Assembly (NCBI RefSeq): GCF_013347965.1
Contig: NZ_CP048810.1
Span: 6,633,501 to 6,697,500 of the forward strand
Direction: 5' to 3'
Source: Pseudomonas bijieensis
GTDB taxonomy: Bacteria; Pseudomonadota; Gammaproteobacteria; Pseudomonadales; Pseudomonadaceae
DNA length: 64,000 nt
Shown: one piece after another, positions 36,024 to 44,290 of the stretch
How the letters are laid out: each line of letters opens with the position of its first letter
Position numbering within the stretch: position 1 is the stretch's first letter
Position numbers and translations under genes: made by a program
The notes under the pieces: model-generated
What the model saw: the letters and a program-made list of their open reading frames with translations, nothing else
What the model was told of the DNA's origin: nothing
Database searches by the model: none

Positions 36024-37037
36024 TCAGTACTCCGTTTTCCACATGTAGCGGCGCGTTGTCAGCGGCTGCTGGTGCCAGACGGCGAGATGCGCGGCAATGC
36101 GCTCCACGGCGATGCCGACGATGTACGGCGCGACAATGGCGCGGATCTCTGGATCGATGCCTTCCATCGGGAAGTCCTTGGCGTCATAGACCATGACCCG
36201 TCCGGTGTACCGCTGGCAGAAGCGCACGACGCGCTCCATTTGTGCGCGACTGGGGTCTTCGCCTAGCAGCAGGAGCAGGGGAGTGGTCGCGTCGATGGCT
36301 TCGAACGGGCCATGGAAAAACTCGGCAGCTTCCACTGGCAGGCAATGCAGCCACTGGCTTTCCATCACCACGCAGACGCCGAATACGTAGGCGGTGGTGA
36401 ACATCGGACCCGAGGCGAGGAAGTACATCACGCGATCATCTTTATACAAGCTTGCCTCTTCGATGGCGCGCCGGTCGTTATTGATCGCCGCATCGGCGAG
36501 TGCCTGTGGCAGTGCCTTGAGCGAGCGAGTGAGCTTGTCCAGCAACGGCCAGCCTTCGCGCTTGGCCAGGATCCCGCCGACCAATGCCTGGAGGATCATG
36601 AAGCAGCCGAAGTACGCCTCATCGGTACGTCCCAGCAGGAAGCAATGTTGAACAGCCTGGGCCAGCGGCAGCTCGGCGGTTTGTGTCACGCCTACGGTGA
36701 GGCAGGGTTTGTCTCGCAGGAAATGGGCGGCGGCGATGGTCTCCTGGGTGGTCCCGGACTTGGAGGCGAGGACCACCAAGGTGCGTTCATCCAGGCGCGG
36801 CGGGTCGATATCCATGAACTCGGCCGGGAAGTAACGGCGCACTTCCAGTGTATGGCTGTAGCGCTCGAGCCAGTATTGCAAGCCGAGCATGATGCGGTTG
36901 GGAGCACCGCAGCTGACGAAGTAGATGCGGTCGATCCGCGTGGCCAGTTCTTGGCCAAACTGCTGGGCGTCGTCGACGATTTGCACGGATTGCTGCAAGG
37001 AAGTGATGAATCCTTCCCGATTGAACTGGATCGCCAT
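36024..37037 (-). CDS. frlB: FrlB-like fructosamine 6-phosphate deglycase (SIS domain)
   Basis: A 337-residue SIS-domain protein related to GlmS isomerase, with sugar-phosphate motif LASKSGTTQET (about 93-103), VSCGAPNR near 42-49 and the EFFHGPFEAI segment near the second site. FrlB cleaves 6-phosphofructose-amine adducts to glucose 6-phosphate plus the amino acid. It is the first gene of the operon and is divergent from the HutC-type regulator. FraB and related deglycases share this domain, so the amino acid released could be lysine, asparagine, glutamate or another. Confidence 0.82.
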   Translation of the reverse strand: MAIQFNREGFITSLQQSVQIVDDAQQFGQELATRIDRIYFVSCGAPNRIMLGLQYWLERYSHTLEVRRYFPAEFMDIDPPRLDERTLVVLASKSGTTQETIAAAHFLRDKPCLTVGVTQTAELPLAQAVQHCFLLGRTDEAYFGCFMILQALVGGILAKREGWPLLDKLTRSLKALPQALADAAINNDRRAIEEASLYKDDRVMYFLASGPMFTTAYVFGVCVVMESQWLHCLPVEAAEFFHGPFEAIDATTPLLLLLGEDPSRAQMERVVRFCQRYTGRVMVYDAKDFPMEGIDPEIRAIVAPYIVGIAVERIAAHLAVWHQQPLTTRRYMWKTEY

Positions 37038-37092
37038 GTGAGCTCCTGGAGGCTTTGTTGCGGTGGCTCATGTGACTGTTCATGATCACCGT

Positions 37093-37151
37093 TTAGACCA
37101 AAAGCTATACCATGAAAAATACCAATACAAGGCTTTTTCTCCATGGTCTAA
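37093..37151. promoter_or_regulatory. HutC/GntR-type operator half-sites
   Basis: TTAGACCA at 37093-37100 and its exact complement TGGTCTAA at 37144-37151 frame the divergent promoter region, with a related TATACCA at 37106-37112. TGGTCTAGACCA-like sites are used by GntR/HutC regulators such as DasR and NagR, the same class as the protein at 37289. Placement supports joint control of both directions. Confidence 0.5.
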
Positions 37152-37288
37152 TGGGCTGCCTGAGCGGTTTTCAAGGTATGCACCGGGCCGTTTTTTTGTT
37201 CTCATGATCAAGCTGGCGGGTTTGCGACGGTTTTCCGGTGGTCATTGTTGCAATGCCGCGGCAGAAAAAATAATCCAGGATGTAGACC

Positions 37289-38080
37289 ATGAAAGTTCTT
37301 CCTTCCAAGTCCTCCGATGTGGCCCTCCTGGCGCCTGAACGCAAGCAGGTCGCCTGGCAGGCCGTCCAGGCGCTGCTGGAAATGCTGGAGCGTCCGGAGT
37401 TCGGACCGACTGAGCGAATTCCGGCGGAACGGGACCTGGCCGAGCACTTGGGCATCAGCCGGATGACACTGCGAAAGGCTCTGCAAACGTTGATCGACCG
37501 TGGAGTCCTGGAGCGCCGGGGCAATCGCGGCACCTTTGTGACCGCGCCAGGCGTCGAGCGGCCCCTCAATACCGTGGCCCGCAAAGGTATCGCCGAAGTG
37601 GTGGAGCAAGCTGGGGCCAGGCCTGGCAGTAAATTGCTCTACTTCGAACAAACCCAGGCCAGTGCCCGCGTGGCGAAACTGCTGAAGATCCAGGAAGGCG
37701 ACACGTTGCTGACCATCAGGCGCCTGCGCACTGTGGATCAAAAGCCATTCTGCATCGAGACCAGCTACATCCCGGCCGCCCGTGCACCGGAACTGGTGGC
37801 GGGAGACCTGGTCGAGGGGGCCTCGTTGTATGCGTTGTTGTTATCGCGCTACCAGATAGAAATGGAGAGCGACGAGGGCACGCTGAGCATCGCTACGATG
37901 AACGACCAGGAGGCGCGCTTGCTCGAGGTCGAGCCCGGGACGGCGGCGCTGGTCTACCGGGGTGTGATCTTTGATCGTCAAGGGCAGCCGGTGGAATACC
38001 TGGTCTCGATCAACCACCCCCAACGTGTGGTATTCAAGCTGGCGGACAGTCGGGTCAATAGTTTCCATACGGATCTTTAG
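37289..38080 (+). CDS. GntR/HutC family regulator of the fructosamine operon
   Basis: A 263-residue regulator. The N-terminal GntR winged helix (about 22-85) contains the recognition segment DLAEHLGISRMTLRKALQTL, followed by a UTRA effector domain (about 95-245). It is divergent from FrlB, and TGGTCTAA-type half-sites lie between. This matches FrlR/FraR-type local control, likely relieved by the phosphorylated Amadori intermediate, although the effector is inferred. Confidence 0.88.
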   Translation: MKVLPSKSSDVALLAPERKQVAWQAVQALLEMLERPEFGPTERIPAERDLAEHLGISRMTLRKALQTLIDRGVLERRGNRGTFVTAPGVERPLNTVARKGIAEVVEQAGARPGSKLLYFEQTQASARVAKLLKIQEGDTLLTIRRLRTVDQKPFCIETSYIPAARAPELVAGDLVEGASLYALLLSRYQIEMESDEGTLSIATMNDQEARLLEVEPGTAALVYRGVIFDRQGQPVEYLVSINHPQRVVFKLADSRVNSFHTDL

Positions 38081-38173
38081 TCCAGGACCGGATGCTCGAT
38101 CTGTTCGCTTATTTGTGTAGCGAATCGCCGCTGATCCCTGATCAGGCTCGCGGCGAAATGTTTAGTCTTGGCG

Positions 38174-39100
38174 CTACTTGTAATGTTGTTCGAACACCGC
38201 CAACTGCTCAGGCTTGATCAACTGAAAGGGCACCCAGACGTCCGTTTCCACCGGTTCTCCCTTGATCATCTTGAGCGCTGCTTGTACCGCGCTGTTCGCC
38301 TGGGCCTTGGGATCCTGGAATACCGAGGCGACCAGCATCCCGCGCTTGATTGCCGCCAGGCCGTCAGGCAAGCCGTCGATGCCGACGATCGCAATCTCGC
38401 CCTTGGCTTTGCCGGCCTGCTGCAAGGCCATGGCCGCACCGATGGCCATCTCGTCGTTGTTGGCGACGATGGCGTCGAAACGGCTGCCCGCCAATAGCCA
38501 GTTACTGGTCAGGTCCATCCCTTTGTTGCGCTGCCACTCGGCACTCTGTTGCTCGACAATCTTGATCCCGGGATAATCCTTGAGCACCTGTTTGACGCCT
38601 TCGGTGCGGTCGTGGGTGGCGTTTTGCGCCAGGTCGCCCATGATGATCGCCAGGTTGCCCTTGCCTCCGAGTTTTTCGGCCAGGTAGCGCATTTGCAGCT
38701 GTCCGGCCTCAATGTCATTGGACGCCACCGTGACGACGCCTTTGGGCAGGGTGCGCTCGTCCGGGTGACGGTTGACGTAGACCAGCGGCGTCTTCGCTTC
38801 GACCGCCGCGCGGGTGATGTTGGCCGTGGCGGAGGTGTCCACCGGCAGGACAATGACCGCATCCACTTTCTGGTTGATAAAGCCCTGGACCTGGTTGAGT
38901 TGGCGCACCACATCGCCCTGGGCGTCCTCGAACTGGATCTGCACGTTTTCCTTTTTCGCGGCCGCGTCCAGGCCGTTACGCACGTAGGTCATGAAGTTGT
39001 CGTCGACCCTGGCGATGCTGACGCCGATGCGATAGTCGGCGACGGCCCACTGGCTCAAGAGCAACAGCAGGGTGGCGAAAAGCAGTTTGCAACGACGCAT
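38174..39100 (-). CDS. Sugar ABC substrate-binding protein (RbsB/MocB type)
   Basis: A 308-residue periplasmic binding protein with a Sec signal (about 1-21, ending AVA) and a type 1 binding fold typical of ribose, inositol and rhizopine proteins (IGVSIARVDDNFMTYVRNGL; FINQKVDAVIVLPVDTSA; NNDEMAIGAAMALQQAG). It is the last gene of the operon with the isomerase and MocA-like dehydrogenase. No permease or ATPase is next to it, so transport genes must be elsewhere. A myo-inositol, rhizopine or similar polyol ligand is the best guess. Confidence 0.83.
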   Translation of the reverse strand: MRRCKLLFATLLLLLSQWAVADYRIGVSIARVDDNFMTYVRNGLDAAAKKENVQIQFEDAQGDVVRQLNQVQGFINQKVDAVIVLPVDTSATANITRAAVEAKTPLVYVNRHPDERTLPKGVVTVASNDIEAGQLQMRYLAEKLGGKGNLAIIMGDLAQNATHDRTEGVKQVLKDYPGIKIVEQQSAEWQRNKGMDLTSNWLLAGSRFDAIVANNDEMAIGAAMALQQAGKAKGEIAIVGIDGLPDGLAAIKRGMLVASVFQDPKAQANSAVQAALKMIKGEPVETDVWVPFQLIKPEQLAVFEQHYK

Positions 39101-39193
39101 GATGGTTTTCCTTTTGTTGTTATGAGTTGAAACGTCATCAATAGGTAAAAATGTGCATCGCGTTCCGAGTGATATCCGTGCAACGCGCTGACG

Positions 39194-39985
39194 TCATCCA
39201 TCAAGCGTGAAGGCCTGCTTGAAACGCTCGAGGGCGACTTCGCCGTCACCGCTGGCCCAGCCTTCGAGGCCGACGACACCGCTGTATCCTATGCCGAACA
39301 AAGCCCTGGCAATGGCGCGATAGTGGATTTCACCGGTGCCGGGTTCCATGCGGCCAGGCACGTCGGCGACCTGGATTTCGCCGATGGCGCTGGCGGCGCG
39401 CTGGATCAGTTCGATCAGGTTTCCTTCGCCGATCTGTGCGTGATAGAGGTCCAGGTTCATCTTCAGGTGCGGGCTGCCCACGGCCTCGATCAGCGCCAGG
39501 GTATCTTCAGCGCGGGCGAACGGCGTACCGGGGTGATCGACTTCGGTGTTGAGGTTTTCCAGCAGGAATACCCGACCCGCGTCTTCGCCCAGGCGAGCGA
39601 TTTTTTCCAGCGTCTTGCAGGCACTCAGCCACATGCGACCGGTAGTCTGGGCAACGGGCTTGACCGGCAAGCCCTGATCCCCCAGGCCCGTGCCATGCAG
39701 GTTCAGGCTTGGGCAACCCAATCGAGCGGCGACGGCCAAGGATTCCTGGGCGCTGCCGAGCAGTTGCTGGATACCCTCGGGATCGGTCAGGTTGCCCGAG
39801 ATATAGCCGGTCATGGAGGTGAAATCCGCGCCAGTCGCTACGAGGGCCTGGATGTCTTTGGTCGTCCAGTTCCATATCTCGACGCTGAAGCCCAGCGCGT
39901 GGATGCGTTTGACCCGCTCGGCAAAGGGCAGGTCGAGAAAGGCCATCTCGGCGCTGACCGCCAGCTTGAACGGTATGAAACTCAT
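39194..39985 (-). CDS. Xylose-isomerase-like TIM-barrel protein (hydroxypyruvate isomerase / MocC type)
   Basis: A 263-residue AP2Ec-type TIM barrel. Metal-site acidic and histidine residues lie in VFLLENLNTEVDHP, LKMNLDLYHAQ, EIQVADVPGR and VGLEGW, as in Hyi and the IolE/IolI/MocC group. ATG at 39985 overlaps the MocA-like stop by an ATGA. It could isomerise a keto-polyol or dehydrate a keto-inositol. Exact reaction unclear; Hyi (hydroxypyruvate to tartronate semialdehyde) is the main alternative. Confidence 0.82.
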   Translation of the reverse strand: MSFIPFKLAVSAEMAFLDLPFAERVKRIHALGFSVEIWNWTTKDIQALVATGADFTSMTGYISGNLTDPEGIQQLLGSAQESLAVAARLGCPSLNLHGTGLGDQGLPVKPVAQTTGRMWLSACKTLEKIARLGEDAGRVFLLENLNTEVDHPGTPFARAEDTLALIEAVGSPHLKMNLDLYHAQIGEGNLIELIQRAASAIGEIQVADVPGRMEPGTGEIHYRAIARALFGIGYSGVVGLEGWASGDGEVALERFKQAFTLDG

Positions 39986-41004
39986 GAACGGGCTCCTTGC
40001 ACGCGCACCGGTGTGCCCTGTTGGAAGGACTCGATGCAAGCGCGGGCGATGGCCAGTGCCGCTCGGGCATCTTCGCCGCTGGCCAGGGGTTTTTCGCCGC
40101 TGCGCACGCAACTGACGAAATGGTTGAGCTCGGCCACATAAGCATCACGCAGCAAGTCGGTGTCCATGCGCTGGGTGTCGGCCTGGACCCCATTGGCCAG
40201 GTAGCGCAGCAGGTCCGAGTCGTTGACGTTGCCCATGGTCAGCATGCCCGCGCTGCCGAACACTTCGCCCCGGACATCGTAGCCATAGACTGCCTGGAAA
40301 TTGGCCTCGGCCGTGGCGATGGCGCCATTGTCGAAACGGATCGTGACCACCGCCGTGTCGAGAAATCCTTTGTCCTTGTAGGCCGGTGCGATCAGCGCAT
40401 CGGCCATCACAAAAACTTCAATCGCCTCGGCGCCGGGGTTCAGGTAGCGCAGGGTATCGAAGTCATGGATCAGGGTTTCCAGGAAGATCACCCATTGTGG
40501 TGAGGCGGCCGGGTTGTTCAGCGCCGGGTCGCGGGTCAATGAGCGCAGCAGTTGTGGCGTACCGATCCGGCCGGCAACCACGTCCAGATGAGCTGTGCGG
40601 AAGCTTTTGGCAAAGCGGCGGTTGAAGCCGACCTGGAGGGTCACCCGTGCATCGGCAGCCGCGGCGATGGCGCGGTCAGCTTCGTCCAGGGTGATCGCCA
40701 TCGGTTTTTCACAGAACACGCCTTTGCCGGCCCGGGCCGCACTGATCACCAGCTCGGCATGGCTGCGTGCCGGGGCGGCAATCAGCACAGCGTCGATATC
40801 CGGATCATCGAGCAATTGCTGTGGATCGGTATAGACCTTCTGCACGTCCAGTTCTGCCGCCAGGCGCGCGGCTTGGCCGGGGGTAGGGTCGGCGATGGCG
40901 GCGAGGCATGCGCCAGGGATGTGCCGGGCAGCGCTCAGGCCGTGAAAACTGCCCATGCGGCCGGCGCCGATGAGGCCAAGGCGGATGATCTTGGATGTGC
41001 TCAT
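39982..41004 (-). CDS. Gfo/Idh/MocA family inositol 2-dehydrogenase-like oxidoreductase
   Basis: A 340-residue NAD(P)-dependent dehydrogenase with the N-terminal GLIGAGRMGSFH nucleotide fold and the family EKPMA motif (FCEKPMAITLD). It resembles IolG/MocA, which oxidise myo-inositol or rhizopine-derived polyols. ATG 41004 has GGGAG 8 bases upstream. It is the first gene of the operon and is preceded by a sigma-54 promoter at 41071-41086. The neighbouring isomerase and binding protein support polyol catabolism, but the exact substrate is unproven. Confidence 0.87.
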   Translation of the reverse strand: MSTSKIIRLGLIGAGRMGSFHGLSAARHIPGACLAAIADPTPGQAARLAAELDVQKVYTDPQQLLDDPDIDAVLIAAPARSHAELVISAARAGKGVFCEKPMAITLDEADRAIAAAADARVTLQVGFNRRFAKSFRTAHLDVVAGRIGTPQLLRSLTRDPALNNPAASPQWVIFLETLIHDFDTLRYLNPGAEAIEVFVMADALIAPAYKDKGFLDTAVVTIRFDNGAIATAEANFQAVYGYDVRGEVFGSAGMLTMGNVNDSDLLRYLANGVQADTQRMDTDLLRDAYVAELNHFVSCVRSGEKPLASGEDARAALAIARACIESFQQGTPVRVQGARS

Positions 41005-41070
41005 GAACATGACTCCCTTTATTGTTTTTACGACTCGGCGATAAGAACGTCCTCGTCTGGATAGGTGGGG

Positions 41071-41086
41071 AGCAAGCGCTGTGCCA
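41071..41086 (-). promoter_or_regulatory. Sigma-54 (-24/-12) promoter for the moc-like operon
   Basis: On the minus strand the sequence TGGCACAGCGCTTGCT matches the sigma-54 consensus TGGCAC-N5-TTGCW exactly, with GG and GC separated by ten bases. It lies 67 bases upstream of the MocA-like start and faces the sigma-54 activator gene at 41202. An RpoN-dependent promoter driven by that activator is a strong inference. Confidence 0.8.
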
Positions 41087-41201
41087 AAAATTAAGCTATT
41101 GATATTCAAGGTGTTTTATTCTGAATGGTTCGAATATGTGTTCATTTTGATTACATGTCTATACTGGCATGTCAAAAATATAAACACGTGGTCGGATAAT
41201 A

Positions 41202-43193
41202 ATGAATGAGCAACCGGCGGCATTGAGCGAAGAAGACCGCGATTACCTCACCACGCTCGGCCCTGCGTCGTTGAACGAAGGGCCAAGCACCGTGCTGGAT
41301 GAGGCCTGGCGAGCGTGCTTGCAGGGAGCTATCGATCGCCCTGTCGGAGTCAGGCGGGTGATCTGGCAGTCCTGGTTGCGCAGCGTCCATGCCGGCCTCG
41401 ATCCGGAAGATGGCGAGTACCGTTTTGTCGCGCCCGCCGACCTGACCGCGACACTGGCCGCCAACCGGGTGCTGATCGCCGCTGCGGCGCAGGTCATGCG
41501 CGGTTTGCTCGCCTATAACCCCCGGGGCCATATCAACCTGACCGATGCCGAAGGCACGACTTTGCATTTCTGTGGCCTGGACCTCACCCCCATAGGCAGT
41601 CGACTGCTGGAGTCGGTCCAAGGCACCAATTGCACCGGGCTGGCGATCGTCGAAGACCGTTTGGTCTATGTGCTGGCCGAGGAGAACTTCGGGCTTGGCC
41701 TGCGCCAGCGCCGCATGCATTGCGCCGCCGCGCCAATCCGGGATGCCCACGGCCGGACGCTGGGTATGTTGACCCTGACGGCGGAGCCAGGCTGGTTTCA
41801 TTTCCATACGCTGGGCACTGTCCAGGCCGCGGCCGAGGCGGTCTCGAGGCAGATGGCGCTGCAAGCCTTGCTGCAAGAGCAGCAAACAGTCCTCGAGGTG
41901 CTCAACGAGGGCTTGGTGGTATTGGATGAACAGGGCTGCATCAAGGCGCTCAACCATTACGCCCGACAATTGTTCCGCGTGGGCCATGACCTGCTCGGCA
42001 AGCCGTTCAAGAGCCTGGGGCAGAGCGAATTGACCGAGGCCGTCCTGCTTGCCAGCGGGGAGGGCGTGCGGGACCTGGATTGCACCTTTGAACTGCACGA
42101 CCGCAGCCATCTGGCGTGCCTGGTGTCGGTCTGCCCGCTGGAGCAGGGCGGGCGGATTGTTTCGCTGCGCGAGAACCGCCGCATCCGGGAAATCACCCGG
42201 CGGATCATTGGCACCCAGGCCAGCTACACCTTTGAAACCATCCAGGGCCGCTCACAGGCGATTCAGGATGCAATGCACCTGGCCCGGATTGCCAGTCGCA
42301 GTGATTCGACCACGCTGATCCTCGGCGAGAGCGGCACGGGCAAGGAACTGTTCGCCCAGGCGATCCATAATGCCAGCGACCGTTGTGGTGGTCCTTTTGT
42401 GGCAGTCAACTGCGGAGCCATTCCCCGTGACCTGGTGCAGAGCGAACTGTTCGGTCATGTCGAAGGCGCTTTCACCGGATCGGCTCGCGGTGGCTCGGCA
42501 GGCAAGTTCGAATTGGCCGATGGCGGGACGATCTTCCTCGACGAAATCGGTGACATGTCCTTTGATGCACAGGTCAGCTTGCTGCGCGTCCTGCAGGAGG
42601 GTGAGGTGACGCGAGTAGGGGCGAAAAAATCGCTGCGGGTCAACGTTCGTATCATCGCCGCCACTCACCGCAATCTGAGTCAGGCGGTGGCCGAGGGGGC
42701 CTTTCGTGAGGATCTTTACTACCGGCTCAACGTGCTGAACCTGACGGTGCCGCCCCTGCGGATGCGTCGCGAGGACGTGCCGTTGCTGGCGCGGCATTTT
42801 CTCGCACGTTGTGCCCGGTCGCTCCGCAAGACCATGCACGACCTTTCCCCGGCGGCGTTGGATATCCTTAGCGCTTATCACTGGCCGGGTAACGTTCGCG
42901 AGCTGGAAAACGTCATTGAGCGGGCGACCAACCTGGCGATGAGCGAACTGATCCAACCGAACGATCTTGCGTTGGAGATCAGGCAGCGAGGGCGACCCTC
43001 GACGTGGGGAAGTTCCCCTGAGCCTCGGATGGCCCCCGACCTCGGCACCCATGAAATGAATGCAATCATCGCTGCCCTCACCGAAACCCGCGGAAACATC
43101 CGTCTGGCAGCTCAGCGGTTGAATGTGTCGCGTGGCGGGCTGTACAACAAAATGAGTCGGTTTGGACTCAAGGTCGATGCGTTCCGTGTTTAG
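41202..43193 (+). CDS. Sigma-54-dependent AcoR-like transcriptional activator
   Basis: A 663-residue enhancer-binding protein. A GAF-type sensory region (about 80-220) is followed by a PAS-like part, then the AAA+ domain with Walker A GESGTGKE (375-382), a GAFTGS loop (422-427, serine instead of the usual final alanine) and Walker B GGTIFLDE, and a C-terminal Fis-type helix-turn-helix (about 615-660, [21 protein letters not shown]). It is divergent from the moc-like operon and its sigma-54 promoter, so it very probably activates it. The effector is likely the imported polyol or an intermediate. Confidence 0.93.
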   Translation: MNEQPAALSEEDRDYLTTLGPASLNEGPSTVLDEAWRACLQGAIDRPVGVRRVIWQSWLRSVHAGLDPEDGEYRFVAPADLTATLAANRVLIAAAAQVMRGLLAYNPRGHINLTDAEGTTLHFCGLDLTPIGSRLLESVQGTNCTGLAIVEDRLVYVLAEENFGLGLRQRRMHCAAAPIRDAHGRTLGMLTLTAEPGWFHFHTLGTVQAAAEAVSRQMALQALLQEQQTVLEVLNEGLVVLDEQGCIKALNHYARQLFRVGHDLLGKPFKSLGQSELTEAVLLASGEGVRDLDCTFELHDRSHLACLVSVCPLEQGGRIVSLRENRRIREITRRIIGTQASYTFETIQGRSQAIQDAMHLARIASRSDSTTLILGESGTGKELFAQAIHNASDRCGGPFVAVNCGAIPRDLVQSELFGHVEGAFTGSARGGSAGKFELADGGTIFLDEIGDMSFDAQVSLLRVLQEGEVTRVGAKKSLRVNVRIIAATHRNLSQAVAEGAFREDLYYRLNVLNLTVPPLRMRREDVPLLARHFLARCARSLRKTMHDLSPAALDILSAYHWPGNVRELENVIERATNLAMSELIQPNDLALEIRQRGRPSTWGSSPEPRMAPDLGTHEMNAIIAALTETRGNIRLAAQRLNVSRGGLYNKMSRFGLKVDAFRV

Positions 43194-43202
43194 CAGGCGG
43201 CC

Positions 43203-44180
43203 TCACGGCTTCCAGATTTCGACATCCTGGGCATTTACCGCGTTGGGTAGCAAACCTGCGGCAAAAAAGGCGTTGGCAATTTTCTGCTGTTCGCTCAACT
43301 GATCGGCTGTCACCGGCTGTACCTGATAACTGCGATGGGTGTTGGCGGCCTCGACTGTCTCCACGTCGAGGTTGCCCCACAACGGCCCCAGGACCTGGGC
43401 TGCGTCTCGAGGATGGTTCTTGACCCAGGTCCCGGCTTCCTGCAGTTGCTCGTAAACGAGTTTGAGCACCTCAGGATGTGCTTTCGCGTAAGCAGTGCCG
43501 GTCAGGTAGTAGCGCTTGTAGCTGGCCAGGCCGCTGCCGTCGGCCAGGGTCCGCGTTGGCAGTTGACGCTGCACGCCGCTGAGGAAGGGTTCCCAGGTGA
43601 CCCAGGCGTCAACTTTCTGGTTTTCGAACGCTGCCCGGCCATCGGCGGGGGACAGGTACGCCGGTTGTATGTCGGAGAACTTCAGGCCGGCCTTGTCCAG
43701 TGCCGCGATCAGCAAATAATGGGCGCCGGCCGCCTTGGTGACGGCGACTTTCTTGCCTTTCAAGTCCGCCAACTGTCGCAACGGCGAATCCTGGCGCACG
43801 ACGATGGCTTGGGCTGAAGGTGAGGGGGCTTCTTGGGCAAAGTAAGTCAGCCTGGCCTGGGCGGCCTGGGCAAAAAACGGCACGGTATCGGCCACATCGG
43901 CACTGACATCGACATTGCCGACATTCAACGCTTCCAGCAATGGCAAACCGCTGGGAAACTCGTGCCAGCTCACATCGATATTCGCCTCGGCGAGGGCTTT
44001 GTCCAGCTTGCCTTGGGTTTTCAGCAGCGTGATCAGGGTCGATGATTTCTGATAGCCGATACGCAGGGTTTCTCGTGCCTGGGCCGGCAGGGCGAGAGTC
44101 GACAAGACCAGCACCGCGACCAGGCTGGCCAGGGCGGGGCGGCGCAATAGCGCCCCGGAATGCTTGATGAGTTTTGACAT
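43203..44180 (-). CDS. Aliphatic sulfonate-type ABC substrate-binding protein (SsuA-like)
   Basis: A 325-residue periplasmic protein with a Sec signal (about 1-35) and an NMT1/SsuA fold (ETLRIGYQKSSTLITLLKTQG; AWVTWEPFLSG). Such proteins bind taurine, alkanesulfonates or sulfate esters. It is the last gene of the TonB/amine-oxidase operon, 110 bases after the second TonB receptor, and converges with the sigma-54 activator with only nine bases between. It has no own permease or ATPase; the ssuC gene at 63108 could serve it. Confidence 0.87.
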   Translation of the reverse strand: MSKLIKHSGALLRRPALASLVAVLVLSTLALPAQARETLRIGYQKSSTLITLLKTQGKLDKALAEANIDVSWHEFPSGLPLLEALNVGNVDVSADVADTVPFFAQAAQARLTYFAQEAPSPSAQAIVVRQDSPLRQLADLKGKKVAVTKAAGAHYLLIAALDKAGLKFSDIQPAYLSPADGRAAFENQKVDAWVTWEPFLSGVQRQLPTRTLADGSGLASYKRYYLTGTAYAKAHPEVLKLVYEQLQEAGTWVKNHPRDAAQVLGPLWGNLDVETVEAANTHRSYQVQPVTADQLSEQQKIANAFFAAGLLPNAVNAQDVEIWKP

Positions 44181-44290
44181 GGCATGCTCGATATTGGCTA
44201 AGGAATGGGTAACCGCTTGACGAAGCTTATTGTTCTAAAAACCAATTTATAAATACTTTTTGAGTATTAGCTTAGGCGGCTTTGCCGGTA

